Below, piece by piece: positions 1-8,789 of a stretch of 64,000 nucleotides of DNA. A program made the position numbers and the translations under genes. The stretch covers positions 1 through 64,000 of the forward strand of contig RQYR01000017.1 in the NCBI GenBank assembly GCA_003859965.1, written 5' to 3'. How positions within the stretch are numbered: the first letter of the stretch is position 1; each line of letters starts with the position of its first letter. The DNA comes from Comamonadaceae bacterium OH2545_COT-014. Lineage in GTDB: Bacteria; Pseudomonadota; Gammaproteobacteria; Burkholderiales; Burkholderiaceae_C. Under the pieces are notes generated by a model. That model was not told the DNA's origin and searched no databases. It was given only the letters and a program-made list of their open reading frames with translations.

Positions 1-1
1 C

Positions 2-430
2 ATGCACCTGGCGGCCAAGCTGGAAGACCCCTACTGGCTGCGCGCCATGCTGGCCCGCGGCGCGCCAACCGAAGTGCGCAACCGGCTGGGCGAGACGCCG
101 CTGTTTCCGGCGCTGGGGCCTCGTACCCAGGCCAATGTGCAACTGCTGCTGGATGCCGGGGCCGATATCCATGCGCGGGATCTGGACAAGAGAACACTGC
201 TGCACGAAGCAGCGGACATCAACAGCCTTACCGATGTCCCCCTGCTGCTTGATCTAGGCGTGGATCCGCGCGCGAAGGATGACCTGGGCTACACCTTCCA
301 GAAGTCCTTCTTCGACACGCCAGAACATCTGCTCAGCGACGAAGCCGTGACCATACGCGCCAAGGTGCGCGCCTGGTTGCAGGCGCGTGGCATCGCGGTG
401 GAGGAAAAAGCCGCCCGGCAGGGCCACTGA
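2..430 (+). CDS. Ankyrin-repeat protein, 5' end cut by the window
   Basis: The frame encodes at least two ankyrin-type helical repeats (LLLDAGADIHARDLDKRTLLHEAA, cut here to its core LLLDAGADIHARD, then LLLDLGVDPRAKDDLG), which act as protein-protein binding scaffolds. The first visible residues MHLAAK look like the middle of an ankyrin repeat (normally xTPLHLAA), so the ATG at base 2 is probably internal and the true start lies outside the window. The C-terminus is a short charged tail (EEKAARQGH) without further repeats. A strong hairpin terminator follows six bases after the stop. Partner and role cannot be inferred. A standalone gene starting at base 2 is possible but less likely. Confidence 0.75.
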   Translation: MHLAAKLEDPYWLRAMLARGAPTEVRNRLGETPLFPALGPRTQANVQLLLDAGADIHARDLDKRTLLHEAADINSLTDVPLLLDLGVDPRAKDDLGYTFQKSFFDTPEHLLSDEAVTIRAKVRAWLQARGIAVEEKAARQGH

Positions 431-435
431 ACCCG

Positions 436-464
436 CCGCCCCGCCTGACGCGGGGCGGTTTTTT
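436..464 (+). terminator. Rho-independent terminator after the ankyrin gene
   Basis: A perfect 9-bp stem (CCGCCCCGC pairing with GCGGGGCGG), loop CTGAC, is followed directly by six T residues. It sits just after the TGA of the ankyrin gene and before the 3' end of the convergent amidase gene. Confidence 0.9.
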
Positions 465-479
465 GGGGCGGCGCGTGTT

Positions 480-1901
480 TCAGGCTGCCGGGGGTTCTGG
501 CCAGGCCTGCTGGGGGCCGCGCAGCTGTTCGAAGGCGCGGGCCATTTGCAGCACGCCCAGGTCGTCGAAGCGTTGGCCGGCGATTTGCAGGCCGATGGGC
601 AGCAGGCGGCCGGGCGCATCGGGCGAGGGCGTGTAGCCGGCGTTGACGCTGATGGCGGGCTGTTCGCCCATGTTGAAGGGCACGGTGAAGCCGATGTGCT
701 CCAGCCCGCGCAGCGGGTCGTTGGCCGGGCTGGCCCATTCGGCGGGGGCGGGCAGGTTGGGCGAGACGGGGCTGAGCAGGTAGTCCAGCCCCTGCATGGC
801 CTGCTGGGTGGCGACGCGCACGGCGTGGGTGGCGCTGTAGGCGCGGAACACGTCGGGGCCGCTCATGGCGCGGGCGCTGTCGGCCCACTGGCGGATGCAG
901 GGCAGCACGCTGGCGCGCGCCTCGGGGGTGAGGGCGTCCAGATCGAGCATGGAGCGCATGCGCCAGAAGTGGTCCAGCCCGGCCAGAAGCTCTTGCGTCA
1001 TGAAGGGCCGCAGGGGCGTGATGACGGCGCCTTGTGCTTCAAAAAGTGAAGCGGCTTGTTCGACGGCGGCGCGGATGGCGGGCTCTAGCGGCAGGCCGCA
1101 GCCAGCGTCCAGCAGCAGGCCCAGGCGCAGGCCTTTCAGGGGTTTGTCCTGCTGCCAGGCGGCGGCCCAGTCGATGGGCTGCGGGGGCAGGGCCATGCTG
1201 TCGCGCGGGTCGGGCCGGGCCAGTGTGTGCATGAGCAGGGCGGCGTCGGCCACGGTGCGGGTCATGGGGCCGGCGGCGCGGCCCATGTAGGGCGGGTCGA
1301 TGGGTACACGCCCCAGGCTGGGCTTGAGGCCGACGATGCCGCACCACGCGGCGGGCAGGCGGATGGAACCGCCAATGTCGGTGCCCACGTGCAGCGGCCC
1401 GTAGCCAGCAGCAGCGGCGGCGCCGGCGCCGGCGCTGCTGCCGCCCGGGGTGCGGGCGGTGTCCCACGGGTTGCGCGAGAGCGGGTGAAAGGACGAGAGG
1501 CCGGAGGACAGCATGCCGTAGTCGGGCATGGTGGTTTTGCCGATGAGGATGGCGCCGGCTTCGCGCACACGGGCGGCGGGCGGGGCGTCTTGCGCGGCGG
1601 GGGCCAGGGGCACGGCGCGGGTGCCCAGCGGGGTGGGGTCGCCCTGGGTGGCGATGTTGTCCTTGAGGGTGATGGGCACGCCATCGAGCGCGCCGCCGGG
1701 CTGGCCGTGCAGCCAGCGGGCCTCGGCGGCGCGGGCTTCGGCCAGGGCGGCTTCGGGGCGGGGCAGCCAGAGGGCGGCGATGTGCGGTTCCCAGCGGGCC
1801 ATGTGGTCGATGGTGGCCTGGATGACTTCGACCGGGGAAAAGTCGCGCCGCTGGTAGCCGGCCAGCAGTTCATGGGCGCTCAGGGCGAAAAGAGGTGTCA
1901 T
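480..1901 (-). CDS. Amidase signature (AS) family amidase
   Basis: A 473-residue amidohydrolase that cleaves a C-N amide bond; the substrate is not predictable. The Ser-cis-Ser-Lys triad of the AS family is visible: Lys80 in PITLKDN, the cis-serine in TPGGSSAGAGAA (Ser155/156), and the nucleophile Ser179 in TDIGGSIRLPA. Length is normal for the family (about 450-500). The frame stays open upstream, but ATG at 1901 begins the usual N-terminus (MTPLFALSAHELL). It is the last gene of a minus-strand run with a peptide-binding protein and two Dpp-type ATPases, which suggests hydrolysis of an imported amide or peptide. GatA is unlikely because gatB and gatC are absent. Confidence 0.9.
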   Translation of the reverse strand: MTPLFALSAHELLAGYQRRDFSPVEVIQATIDHMARWEPHIAALWLPRPEAALAEARAAEARWLHGQPGGALDGVPITLKDNIATQGDPTPLGTRAVPLAPAAQDAPPAARVREAGAILIGKTTMPDYGMLSSGLSSFHPLSRNPWDTARTPGGSSAGAGAAAAAGYGPLHVGTDIGGSIRLPAAWCGIVGLKPSLGRVPIDPPYMGRAAGPMTRTVADAALLMHTLARPDPRDSMALPPQPIDWAAAWQQDKPLKGLRLGLLLDAGCGLPLEPAIRAAVEQAASLFEAQGAVITPLRPFMTQELLAGLDHFWRMRSMLDLDALTPEARASVLPCIRQWADSARAMSGPDVFRAYSATHAVRVATQQAMQGLDYLLSPVSPNLPAPAEWASPANDPLRGLEHIGFTVPFNMGEQPAISVNAGYTPSPDAPGRLLPIGLQIAGQRFDDLGVLQMARAFEQLRGPQQAWPEPPAA

Positions 1902-2078
1902 GGTGTCGGGAGCGTTGGGAGTGTGGTGGCACGAGAGCATTGCCAAGCCGCGTGGGCCGTGCGCGTGGCACGGGCCGAATGAATGAGCCGGATGAACCAG
2001 ATGACTCGGACGGGCCGCGCGAGAGTCATGCAAGAAGCCATGCGGGCTGTATGACGGTATGGGCCGTATGGAACCGTA

Positions 2079-2119
2079 TAGGCCGTATTCACGGCCTGGC
2101 GTGCTCTCTTTTTTGATGC
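2079..2119 (-). repeat. Degenerate copy of the GCTAT...ATAGC palindromic element
   Basis: The inverted repeat AGGCCGT-ATTC-ACGGCCT is followed by a T-rich run and GATGC. Read on the minus strand this resembles the copy at 15853-15909 (TCAAAAAAG, then a CCAGGCCGT hairpin). It lies in the gap between the peptide-binding protein and the amidase and may act as a terminator or processing site. Several CCGTAT words recur just upstream on the plus strand (2050-2090). Confidence 0.5.
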
Positions 2120-2175
2120 GCAAGGGCAGCTTTGCTTTCCCGCCGCAGGGCGTGGCGGCGGGCAGGCTGCGGGCT

Positions 2176-3657
2176 TTAAGTCCAGGCCAGGGCCGACAGG
2201 TCGTTGACGAACACGGGCATGTCGTTCCACAGCCCGCTCAGGCGCTTGCTGGCCACGGTGAGCCATTGCGGCTGGTAGAGGAAGACGGCGGCGGCGTCTT
2301 CAGCCAGCAGGCGCTGGGCATCGGCCAAGAGCTTCAGGCGGGCGTCGCCCGAGGTGCTTTGCAGCTGTTCATGGAGCTTGTCGAAAGCCGGGTTGCGGTA
2401 GGCCCAGTAGTAGTCGGGCTTGGCCCAGTTGCCGAGGTCGAAGGGTTCGACGTGGCTGATGATGGTCAGGTCGTACTGACGCTCCTTGTAGGTGCCGCTG
2501 AGCCACTGCGCCCATTCCACGTTGTGCACCTTGGCGCGGATGCCGACCTGGGCCAGCTGCGCCACCACGACTTCGCCGCCCTGGCGCGCGTAGGGCGGCG
2601 GCGGCAGGGTCAGGGTCAGCTCCAGCGGGGTGGTGATGCCGGCTTCTTTCAGCAGGGCGCGCGCCTTGTCGGGGTTGTAGGGGTTGACGGCGGTGGTGTC
2701 CACGTAGCCGGGCGCGCTGGGCGGGTAGTGGCTGCCGATGGGCACGCCCAGGCCGCTCTGGGCGGCGTCGATGATGGCTTTGCGGTCAATGGCGGCGTGG
2801 ATGGCGCGGCGCACGCGCACGTCGTCCAGCGGCTTCTTGCCGTTGTTGATGGCCAGGATGGTCTTGGCGCGCGAGCCGGCGGTGATGATCTGGAACTTGG
2901 GGTTGGCCTTGAAGCGTGAGGCGCCGCGCTCGGTCACGCGGGGGAACACGTCCACGTCGCCCGCCAGCAGGGCGGCGATTTGCGCGGCCGGGTCGCTGAT
3001 GAAGCGGAAGGTGGCGCGCTGAATGCGTACGGCGCTGGCGTTGCGCCACGCGGGCCAGGCCTTGAGCGTGATGGAGGCGCCCTTGGCCCAGCGTTCCAGC
3101 GTGTAGGGGCCGGTGCCCACGGGCTGGGTGGCGTTGCCGGCGGCGCTCTTGGGCTCGACGATGATGGCGGTGGCCTGGCCCATGAGGAAGGCGAAGTCCG
3201 GCTCGGGCGCTTTCAGGGTGATGACGACAGTGTGCTCGTCGGGCGTGGCGATGTCCTGCATGCCCGCGAAAACGGCCTTGTCTTTGTTGGTGCTTTGCGC
3301 GCTGGCGGCGCGCTCGAAAGCGAACTTGACGGTTTGCGCCGTGAGCGGCTCGCCGTTGTGGAACTTGACGCCGCGCCGCAGGTGAAAGGTGTGGGTGCGC
3401 AGATCGGGCGAGGTTTCCCAGCGCTCGGCCAGCAGCGGGGCGGTTTTGCCGTCGGGGCCGATCTTGGTCAGCGTCTCGTAGATGTTGTAGAGCGTGACCT
3501 CGCCAATGGCCGAGGCGGCGCTGGCCGTGGGGTCCAGCCCGGGCGGCTCCAGTGTCACGCCCAGGGTCAGGGTTTTCTTGCCGGCTTGCGCCAGCGCGGG
3601 CAGGTGGGCCAGGGCGGCGGCAGCGGGCAGGGCAAAGGCCAGGTCGCGGCGTTTCAT
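2176..3657 (-). CDS. Peptide/oligopeptide ABC transporter substrate-binding protein (SBP family 5)
   Basis: Periplasmic solute-binding protein of the DppA/OppA type, 493 residues. The N-terminus MKRRDLAFALPAAAALAH is a signal peptide with a twin-arginine-like start and a likely cleavage after ALAQA. The SBP_bac_5 pattern is clear: an ERW...DLRTHTFHLRRGVKFHNGEPL segment near residue 80 (core FHLRRGVKFHNG), then the typical two-lobe domain ending in YQPQWLTV. Two ATGs are possible. The AAGGAG ribosome site is 8 nt from ATG 3657 but only 2 nt from ATG 3663, so I chose 3657. It follows the two ATPase genes on the same strand. Ligand could be peptides, glutathione or another small amide. Confidence 0.9.
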   Translation of the reverse strand: MKRRDLAFALPAAAALAHLPALAQAGKKTLTLGVTLEPPGLDPTASAASAIGEVTLYNIYETLTKIGPDGKTAPLLAERWETSPDLRTHTFHLRRGVKFHNGEPLTAQTVKFAFERAASAQSTNKDKAVFAGMQDIATPDEHTVVITLKAPEPDFAFLMGQATAIIVEPKSAAGNATQPVGTGPYTLERWAKGASITLKAWPAWRNASAVRIQRATFRFISDPAAQIAALLAGDVDVFPRVTERGASRFKANPKFQIITAGSRAKTILAINNGKKPLDDVRVRRAIHAAIDRKAIIDAAQSGLGVPIGSHYPPSAPGYVDTTAVNPYNPDKARALLKEAGITTPLELTLTLPPPPYARQGGEVVVAQLAQVGIRAKVHNVEWAQWLSGTYKERQYDLTIISHVEPFDLGNWAKPDYYWAYRNPAFDKLHEQLQSTSGDARLKLLADAQRLLAEDAAAVFLYQPQWLTVASKRLSGLWNDMPVFVNDLSALAWT

Positions 3658-3799
3658 GGGCATGTCTCCTTGGTTTCTGGTTGAAGTCGTTGACGCGCAA
3701 GGCCGGTCAGGCGGGGCCTTGCGGGCGTGATGCGCATGGTAGCGCGCCGCGCGCTGGAAGCCGCGCTTTTTGAAGCCGCGTGAGACCGTGCCTGGGACG

Positions 3800-4597
<798 letters not shown>

Positions 4598-4637
4598 GGC
4601 GGGTATGGCGCGTATCCGGGAAAAAAAAGAAACAGGT

Positions 4638-5642
4638 TCACGCCCCGGCTGGGGCTGTCAGGGCTTCAGGCCGCAGGCAGCGCGCCAGGTGGCCGGGGGC
4701 GGGCAGCGCCACGGCAGGCGGCGCGGCGTGGGCGCAGCCGGGGGCGGTGAAGGCGCAGCGCCCGGCAAAGGTGCAGCCGGGCGGCAGCGCCCATAGCTCG
4801 GGCACGCTGCCGGCAATGGTGGGCAGGCGATCGCCCGCGTGGCCGGCCAGGCGCTGCGCCAGGTGCGGGCGGGCCGCCAGCAGACCGCGCGTGTAGGGGT
4901 GGGCGGGGTGGTTGAACACGCGCTCGGTCGTGCCTTCTTCCACCACGATGCCGCCGTACATGACCATCATGCGTTGCACGCTCTGGGCCACCAGCGCCAG
5001 GTCGTGCGAGATGAGCAGCAGGGCCATGCCGCGTTCGGCCACCAGTTCGCTGATCAGGCGCAGCACCTGGCGCTGAACGGTGGCGTCCAGCGCGGTGGTG
5101 GGTTCGTCGGCCACCAGCACATCGGGCGCGCAGGCCAGGGCCATGGCAATCATGATGCGCTGGCGCTGGCCGCCGGAGAACTGGTGCGGAAATGCGCCCA
5201 GCCGGTGCTCCGGCTCGGCAATGCCCACGCGTGCCAGCAGCTCCACCGTGCGCTGGCGCGCCGCTGCGGCTGAAAGCCCCTGGTGCAGCCGCATCGGCTC
5301 GGCCACTTGCCGGCCAATGGGGTGAACGGGGTTGAGGGCGGTCATCGGCTCCTGAAAGATCATGGCGATGCGCCGGCCGCGGATGTCGCACCACGCGCGT
5401 TCGTGCAGGCCCAGCAGCTCCTGCCCGTCCAGCTGCAGGCTGCCCGACAGTGCCGCGCCTTCAGGGGCCAGACCCATCAGCGCCAGCGCCGTCATGGATT
5501 TGCCGCTGCCCGATTCGCCAATCAGCCCCAGCGTTTCGCCGCGCTCCAGTGTGAAAGACAGGCCGCGCACGGCGGCGGCTTCGCCACGCGGGGTGCGCAG
5601 GGTCACGCGCAGGTCACGGGCTTGGAGCAGGGGCGGTGGCAT
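4638..5642 (-). CDS. DppD/OppD-like ABC transporter ATP-binding protein
   Basis: Second ATPase subunit of a peptide importer, 334 residues. Walker A GESGSGKS at 42-49, signature FSGGQRQRIMIA, Walker B VLVADEPTTALD and switch LISHDLALV are present. The C-terminus has the Cys-rich oligopeptide-transporter region (CTFAGRCAFTAPGC), which in relatives carries an Fe-S site. The frame is open further upstream (to 5771), but ATG 5642 (MPPPLLQARDLRV) gives the standard N-terminus; no strong ribosome site helps decide. The next gene upstream is the DUF455 protein, 202 bp away, so no DppB/DppC permeases precede it either. Confidence 0.88.
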   Translation of the reverse strand: MPPPLLQARDLRVTLRTPRGEAAAVRGLSFTLERGETLGLIGESGSGKSMTALALMGLAPEGAALSGSLQLDGQELLGLHERAWCDIRGRRIAMIFQEPMTALNPVHPIGRQVAEPMRLHQGLSAAAARQRTVELLARVGIAEPEHRLGAFPHQFSGGQRQRIMIAMALACAPDVLVADEPTTALDATVQRQVLRLISELVAERGMALLLISHDLALVAQSVQRMMVMYGGIVVEEGTTERVFNHPAHPYTRGLLAARPHLAQRLAGHAGDRLPTIAGSVPELWALPPGCTFAGRCAFTAPGCAHAAPPAVALPAPGHLARCLRPEALTAPAGA

Positions 5643-5844
5643 GGCGTGAACGGTGGGCGTGAGAGGATTTGTGAAAAAGCGCGCGCCAGGCGCGCTTGGG
5701 CCAGTGGCGCAGGTTATAGCGCCAAAACGCGCCCGCTGGCCGTGGAGCAGGCGGAAAGTCACGGGCCGCACGGCCCGAGACAGGGCGGGCAGTGGGGCGG
5801 GGCGACTTTGTGGCTAGCCGTGCCGGTTGGGGTTGTGCAGGTTC

Positions 5845-6654
5845 TCAGGCGCGGCCGTCTGCCAGCTGCTGCATTTCTTCGAACGAGAAACCGGCTTTTT
5901 CTCGGGCGGCCAGGTTGAACGGCCCTTTCAGCCGGGGCGCGCCGTAGCGCCGCACCAGCGCGCGGTAATGCGCGGCGGGGGCCAGTTGCTGGCGCTCGCA
6001 CAGCCAGCCGTACCAGTGGTTGCCAATGGCCACGTGGCCGATTTCGTCGCGCAAGATGATGTCCAGAATGTCGCAGGCGGCCAGCGCGTCGTCCGTGCCC
6101 ACGGCGCGCAGCTTGTTCTGGATGAGCGGGGTGGCGTCCAGCCCGCGCGCCTCCAGCGTGCGGGGCACCAGGGCCATGCGGGCGGTGATGTCGGCCGCGG
6201 TTTTCTCGCACATGCTCCACAGGCCGTCGTGCGCGTCAAAGTCGCCATAGGCGTGGCCCAGCCGGGTTTGCAGGTGCTGGTGCAGCAGGCGGAAGTGACA
6301 GGCCTCCTCGGCGGCCACGCGCAGCCAGTCGCGGTAGTAGTCGGCGGGCATGCCGGAAAAGCGCCACACGGCGTCCAGCGCCAGGTTGATGGCGTTGAAC
6401 TCGATGTGGCAGATGGCGTGCACCAGCGCGGCGCGCCCTTCGGCCGTGTGCACGCTGCGCCGGGGCACCTGGGCGGGGTCAATCAGTACGGGCCGCGGCG
6501 GGCGGCCCGGCAGGGCCAGGTCAGCGGCCCCGGGCGGGGGCGCGTCTGCTATTGAAAGCGTAGCTGCCTGGGCTTGCAGATCCAGCGTGAGGGCGATTTT
6601 TCGCTGCACATCGGCTTCGGCCAGCGCCTGCAGGGCGAGGGTGCGCATTTCCAT
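5845..6654 (-). CDS. DUF455 ferritin-like protein (possible di-iron enzyme)
   Basis: A 269-residue protein of the DUF455 ferritin-like family. Four-helix-bundle iron ligand candidates are in order: HIEFNAIN (Glu85), EEACH (Glu117, His120), a Glu near 169, and DEIGH (Glu204, His207), the E...ExxH...E...ExxH pattern of di-iron proteins such as MiaE. The biochemical role is unsettled. ATG 6654 starts MEMRTLALQAL, the usual family N-terminus. Codons for about residues 18-36 are written by a copy of the short palindromic element (6548-6602), so the N-terminal helix region is partly repeat-derived. The start codon abuts a perfect 14-bp palindrome. Confidence 0.85.
   Translation of the reverse strand: MEMRTLALQALAEADVQRKIALTLDLQAQAATLSIADAPPPGAADLALPGRPPRPVLIDPAQVPRRSVHTAEGRAALVHAICHIEFNAINLALDAVWRFSGMPADYYRDWLRVAAEEACHFRLLHQHLQTRLGHAYGDFDAHDGLWSMCEKTAADITARMALVPRTLEARGLDATPLIQNKLRAVGTDDALAACDILDIILRDEIGHVAIGNHWYGWLCERQQLAPAAHYRALVRRYGAPRLKGPFNLAAREKAGFSFEEMQQLADGRA
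6548..6602 (+). repeat. Palindromic element copy inside the DUF455 gene
   Basis: GCTATTGAAAGCGTAGCTGC, then a TGGGCTTGCAGATCCAGCGTG segment (core GGCTTGCAGATCC), then GGGCGATTTTT. This matches the family layout: a GCTAT...TAGC box, a CTTGC...GCG region, then GGC(A/G)TTTTT. It is read in antisense through the N-terminal coding part of the DUF455 gene without breaking the frame. Confidence 0.6.
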
Positions 6655-6655
6655 C

Positions 6656-6669
6656 CCTAGAATTCTAGG
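6656..6669. promoter_or_regulatory. Perfect 14-bp palindrome between divergent genes
   Basis: CCTAGAATTCTAGG lies one base from the DUF455 start codon and 69 bp from the carbonic anhydrase start. It could be an operator. It also contains TAGAAT on both strands, one mismatch from a -10 box. If that were the DUF455 promoter the mRNA would be almost leaderless. No convincing -35 box is visible. Confidence 0.35.
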
Positions 6670-6738
6670 TTTCGCCCGGGGCAAGCCTGAAAAACCGGTG
6701 CAATCCAGGCGTAACCCGACCCAATCAGGAGACCCGTG

Positions 6739-7260
6739 ATGGCTATGTATGAAGTGGACGGCAAGACGCCGCAGGTGGACGCGAGCGCCTGGGTGGCCGA
6801 CTCGGCGGAGGTGATGGGCGACGTGACCCTGGGCGCTGACGTCAGCGTGTGGTTTGGCGCCGTGGCGCGCGGCGACACGGCCCCCATCACGGTGGGCGAA
6901 GGCAGCAACGTGCAAGACCAGTGCGTGCTGCATGCCGACTTTGGCCAGCCGCTCGTCATAGGCCGGCGCGTGACAGTGGGCCACCGGGTGGTGCTGCACG
7001 GCTGCACCGTGGGCGACGAGAGCCTGATCGGCATTGGCGCGGTGGTGCTCAATGGCGCCCGCATCGGCAAGCACTGCCTGGTGGGCGCCGGTGCGCTGGT
7101 GACCGAGGGCAAGGAATTTCCCGATGGCAGCATGATCCTGGGCAGCCCCGCCAAGGCCGTGCGCCAGCTCACGCCCCAGCAGATTGAGGGGCTGCGCCAG
7201 AGCGCGCGCCATTACATGAACAACGCCCGCCTGTTCCGCGCCACACTCAAGAAAACCTGA
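6739..7260 (+). CDS. Gamma-carbonic anhydrase family protein (left-handed beta-helix)
   Basis: A 173-residue hexapeptide-repeat protein of the YrdA/CamH group; known members bind a metal and may hydrate CO2 or act on related substrates. The three metal-ligand histidines are at His65 (VLHADFG), His82 and His87 (GHRVVLHG), with the usual spacing. The repeats GDVTLGADVSVWFGAV and IGIGAVVLNGARIG form the beta-helix, and the C-terminus GSPAKAVRQLTPQQ is typical. AGGAG at 6727-6731 is 7 nt from ATG 6739, better than GTG 6736 or ATG 6745. Divergent from the DUF455 gene. All visible active-site residues are intact, but many relatives have no measurable activity. Confidence 0.92.
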   Translation: MAMYEVDGKTPQVDASAWVADSAEVMGDVTLGADVSVWFGAVARGDTAPITVGEGSNVQDQCVLHADFGQPLVIGRRVTVGHRVVLHGCTVGDESLIGIGAVVLNGARIGKHCLVGAGALVTEGKEFPDGSMILGSPAKAVRQLTPQQIEGLRQSARHYMNNARLFRATLKKT

Positions 7261-7342
7261 GCACGAAGGCCTGAACCGTCAGCCCGGCCCGCCCGTCAGC
7301 GCGCGGCATTGACAACGGCCTCACCGGCCCCAATTAGCCCCC

Positions 7343-8344
7343 ATGTCCGAGCTTCACAAATTCATCTTCGACGGCCTGCCCGTGCGCGGCCAGCTGGTGC
7401 GCCTGACCGGCGCCTGGCAGGAAGTGCTGCGCCGCCGCGCCGCCAACACCCAGACCGGCGCCTGGCCGCCCCCCGTGGCCGAGCTGCTGGGCGAGATGAC
7501 CGCCGCCGCCGTGCTCATGCAAGGCAACATCAAGTTCGATGGCGCGCTGGTTATGCAGATTTTTGGCGATGGCCCGCTCAAGCTGGCCGTGGCCGAGGTG
7601 CAGTCCGACCTGCGCCTGCGCGCCACCGCCTCCGTGGTTGGCACGGTGGCGCCCGGCATGCGCCTGCCCGAACTGGTCAACGCCCACGGCAAGGGCCGCT
7701 GCGCCATCACGCTCGACCCCCGCCAGCGCTTGCCCGGCCAGCAGCCTTATCAGGGCGTGGTGCCACTGGCCGCCGCCGACGGCGCGCCGCTGCCCGGCCT
7801 GGCGGCGGTGGTGGAGCACTACATGCGCCAGTCCGAACAACTGGACACCACGCTGGTGCTGGCCGCCGACGAACAGGTGGCCGCCGGCCTGCTCATCCAG
7901 CGCCTGCCGGTGCAAGGGCAAGACAACCTCTCGCAAAGCAACGTGGCGCGGGAAGACGGGGCGGAGGACGCGGCAGGAGGGGCCGCCGAGGACGACTACG
8001 CCCGCATCGCCCTGCTGGCGCGCAGCCTGAAGCGTGAGGAACTGCTGGGCCTGGACGCCGACACCATCCTCCATCGCCTGTTCTGGGAGGAAAAGCTGCT
8101 GCGCTTCGAGCCGCGCACCGGCCCCGCCGGCCCGCGCTTTGCCTGCACCTGCAGCCGCGAGCGCGTGGCCGCCATGATCCAGGGGCTGGGCCAGGCCGAG
8201 GCGCAAGACATCCTGCGCGAGCAGGGCCAGATCGAAGTCGGCTGCGACTTCTGCGGCCAGCAGCAGCGCTTTGACGCGGTGGACGTGACGCGCCTGTTCA
8301 CCCCGCCCGAGCAGCAGCCGCCGCAGCCCGGGGCCGTGCAGTGA
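7343..8344 (+). CDS. hslO: Hsp33 redox-regulated chaperone
   Basis: Cytoplasmic holdase activated by oxidation, 333 residues. The N-terminal substrate-binding domain starts MSELHKFIFDGLPVRGQLVRL. The C-terminal zinc/redox switch has CTC (FACTCSRERV) and CDFC (VGCDFCGQQ), giving the CxC...CxxC pattern. A low-complexity insert rich in Asp/Glu/Gly (REDGAEDAAGGAAEDD) sits in the linker, longer than in E. coli Hsp33 (292 residues). The stop codon overlaps the GTG start of the next gene, so the two are probably co-translated. The gap from the carbonic anhydrase is 82 bp. Confidence 0.95.
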   Translation: MSELHKFIFDGLPVRGQLVRLTGAWQEVLRRRAANTQTGAWPPPVAELLGEMTAAAVLMQGNIKFDGALVMQIFGDGPLKLAVAEVQSDLRLRATASVVGTVAPGMRLPELVNAHGKGRCAITLDPRQRLPGQQPYQGVVPLAAADGAPLPGLAAVVEHYMRQSEQLDTTLVLAADEQVAAGLLIQRLPVQGQDNLSQSNVAREDGAEDAAGGAAEDDYARIALLARSLKREELLGLDADTILHRLFWEEKLLRFEPRTGPAGPRFACTCSRERVAAMIQGLGQAEAQDILREQGQIEVGCDFCGQQQRFDAVDVTRLFTPPEQQPPQPGAVQ

Positions 8345-8784
8345 GCGCCCCGCCGGCCACGCCGGTGGCCGTGCGTCTGGGCAAGGACATCCAGGGCCAT
8401 GAGCTGGCGGCCCTGCTGACGGCGGTGGGCTGGGGCGAGCACGGGCCGGCAGAGATGGCGCGCGCCATCCGCGCCTGGCCAGCCACGGTGCATGCCCGCG
8501 TGCCGGAAACGGGGGCGCTGGTGGGCTACCTCAGCGCCTTTAGCGACAGTGTCAGCAGCACATGGCTGGGCGAGCTCGTGGTTCATCCCGACTTTCAGCG
8601 CCAGGGCATTGCCACGCGCATGCTGCGCTGCCTGGAATCGCACTGGCCGGGCCTGCCCGTCACGGTCAGCGCACTGGGCAATGCGCGCCACTTCTTCATC
8701 GCCAATGGCTACCAAACGCCCCGGGCCGAGATGACGGTGCTCTTCAAAAAACCTTCTCAAAGCCCCACTGCCCCGCCTGCGTGA
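8341..8784 (+). CDS. GNAT-family N-acetyltransferase
   Basis: A 147-residue acetyl-CoA-dependent transferase; substrate unknown. The acetyl-CoA loop is visible in [17 protein letters not shown] (R/Q-x-x-G-x-G/A pattern, here QRQGIA), preceded by beta-4 WLGELVVHP and followed by [14 protein letters not shown] near the C-terminus. Start is GTG 8341, overlapping the hslO stop (GTGA), which indicates translational coupling. It lies 5 bp upstream of trmD. Confidence 0.88.
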   Translation: MSAPPATPVAVRLGKDIQGHELAALLTAVGWGEHGPAEMARAIRAWPATVHARVPETGALVGYLSAFSDSVSSTWLGELVVHPDFQRQGIATRMLRCLESHWPGLPVTVSALGNARHFFIANGYQTPRAEMTVLFKKPSQSPTAPPA

Positions 8785-8789
8785 ATCCG

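Noticed and set aside
1024-1062. Another palindromic element in the amidase gene (CTTCAAAAAGTGAAGCGGCTTG)
   Set aside because: The protein has normal length and family sequence here (EQAASLFEAQGAVI), so this is ordinary coding sequence with a small chance palindrome.
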